A stretch of DNA of 39,834 nt from positions 1 to 39,834 of the forward strand of contig JAHWHD010000079.1 in assembly GCA_019323525.1 (NCBI GenBank), given 5' to 3'. The stretch comes from Candidatus Woesearchaeota archaeon. Its GTDB lineage: Archaea > Nanobdellota > Nanobdellia > Woesearchaeales > JAHWHD01. Each line of letters opens with the position of its first letter. Position 1 is the first letter of the stretch. The notes below the pieces were generated by a model, which was not told the DNA's origin, made no database searches, and saw nothing but the letters and a program-made list of their open reading frames with translations. Below are positions 39,495-39,834 of this stretch, piece after piece. Position numbers and translations under genes: made by a program.

Positions 39495-39834
39495 ATGGAT
39501 TGGAGAAAACAAACCCAGAAACTGAACATTCCAGGAGTTTTAGCGTATTTTCTAGGAAAATTCCCATTACCTCACTATTATGTTATAGATGTGAGAGACA
39601 TCAAACCGGAGAAAGTAGTAGAGCTAGGTTTCAAAGCAATAGTAAGTGACCTGGACGCCACTCTTAGAAGACCGTTTGAAGATTTTCTGATACCAGAATT
39701 TGAAGAGCATATCGGAGAACTAGTAGAAGCAGTGCATGGTAATTTCTGGATAGTGTCAAACTCTGCAGGGACTTTTTTCTACAAAGAGGAAGGACGCAGG
39801 ATTGCTGAAAAGTACAATCTCCAAGTTGTTGAGC
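39495..39834 (+). CDS. YqeG/GEP4-like HAD phosphatase, N-terminal part (runs off window)
   Basis: 113 codons shown. AIVSDLDATL (Asp nucleophile and acid/base) and WIVSNSAG (motif II); the N-terminus FPLPHYYVIDVRDI recalls YqeG/GEP4 phosphatases, which include phosphatidylglycerophosphate phosphatase. Motifs III and IV lie beyond the window. A TATA-like CAATATAAAA lies about 25 nt upstream. Confidence in subfamily is moderate. Confidence 0.75.
   Translation, partial: MDWRKQTQKLNIPGVLAYFLGKFPLPHYYVIDVRDIKPEKVVELGFKAIVSDLDATLRRPFEDFLIPEFEEHIGELVEAVHGNFWIVSNSAGTFFYKEEGRRIAEKYNLQVVE

Noticed and set aside
1..39834. CRISPR arrays, rRNA, insertion sequences
   Set aside because: No regularly spaced repeats, rRNA-like stretches, transposase motifs or terminal inverted repeats were seen by eye.

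Overview
The window is a gene-dense, AT-rich stretch of archaeal chromosome, most likely from a DPANN archaeon of the Woesearchaeota/Pacearchaeota type. Archaeal markers are ribosomal proteins L37e, S8e and L15e, Sm-like LSm, aIF1A, Orc1/Cdc6, the PIN-ATPase-KH protein and pyruvoyl-dependent arginine decarboxylase. Many genes have a TATA box about 25-30 nt before the start codon (leaderless mRNA). The lineage is an inference from small proteins, short genes and tight packing; no marker tree was run.

Layout. 1-875: 5' part of an S-layer-like gene. 1381-1539: a tRNA-Leu(UAG) gene with two introns, followed by a duplicated 3' end. 1630-4826: LSm-L37e, S8e, an endonuclease III-like glycosylase and Cdc6. 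4869-8761: serS and the PIN-ATPase. 9025-12712: a Lys/Ala-rich protein, an exported transglutaminase, and an operon ending in lspA. 12743-17410: aIF1A, a HAD phosphatase, SppA, a DUF1385 protein and small membrane or zinc proteins. 17504-21680: a beta-propeller lipoprotein candidate and a formate-dehydrogenase-like molybdoenzyme. 21743-23853: dprA coupled to a HAD-phosphoribosyltransferase fusion. 23954-24796: a small redox operon. 24885-29101: an envelope operon (DsbA-like, DsbD-like, Lgt, NAD kinase, Lys-rich peptide). 29184-33996: L15e, ZIP transporter, flavodoxin, a multi-ACP protein, UppP. 34040-39834: HNH protein, Dus, a CCC1-type transporter operon, YkgJ protein, a membrane MJ1316-domain protein with PdaD, and a partial YqeG-like HAD gene.

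Functional themes. The cell envelope is prominent: S-layer, Lgt, LspA, SppA, a lipobox protein, Dsb-type thiol oxidoreductases, transglutaminase and UppP. Lgt plus LspA is a bacterial-type lipoprotein pathway, unusual for archaea. Redox carriers (ferredoxin, glutaredoxin, flavodoxin) sit near a molybdoenzyme with no obvious partner subunit. Four HAD-type phosphatases occur.

The most interesting items are the dprA/HAD-PRTase couple, the tandem acyl-carrier-protein-like gene, the twice-interrupted tRNA-Leu with its 3' duplication, the lipoprotein pathway, and the small Lys/Ala-tailed proteins. No CRISPR array, insertion sequence or rRNA was seen.
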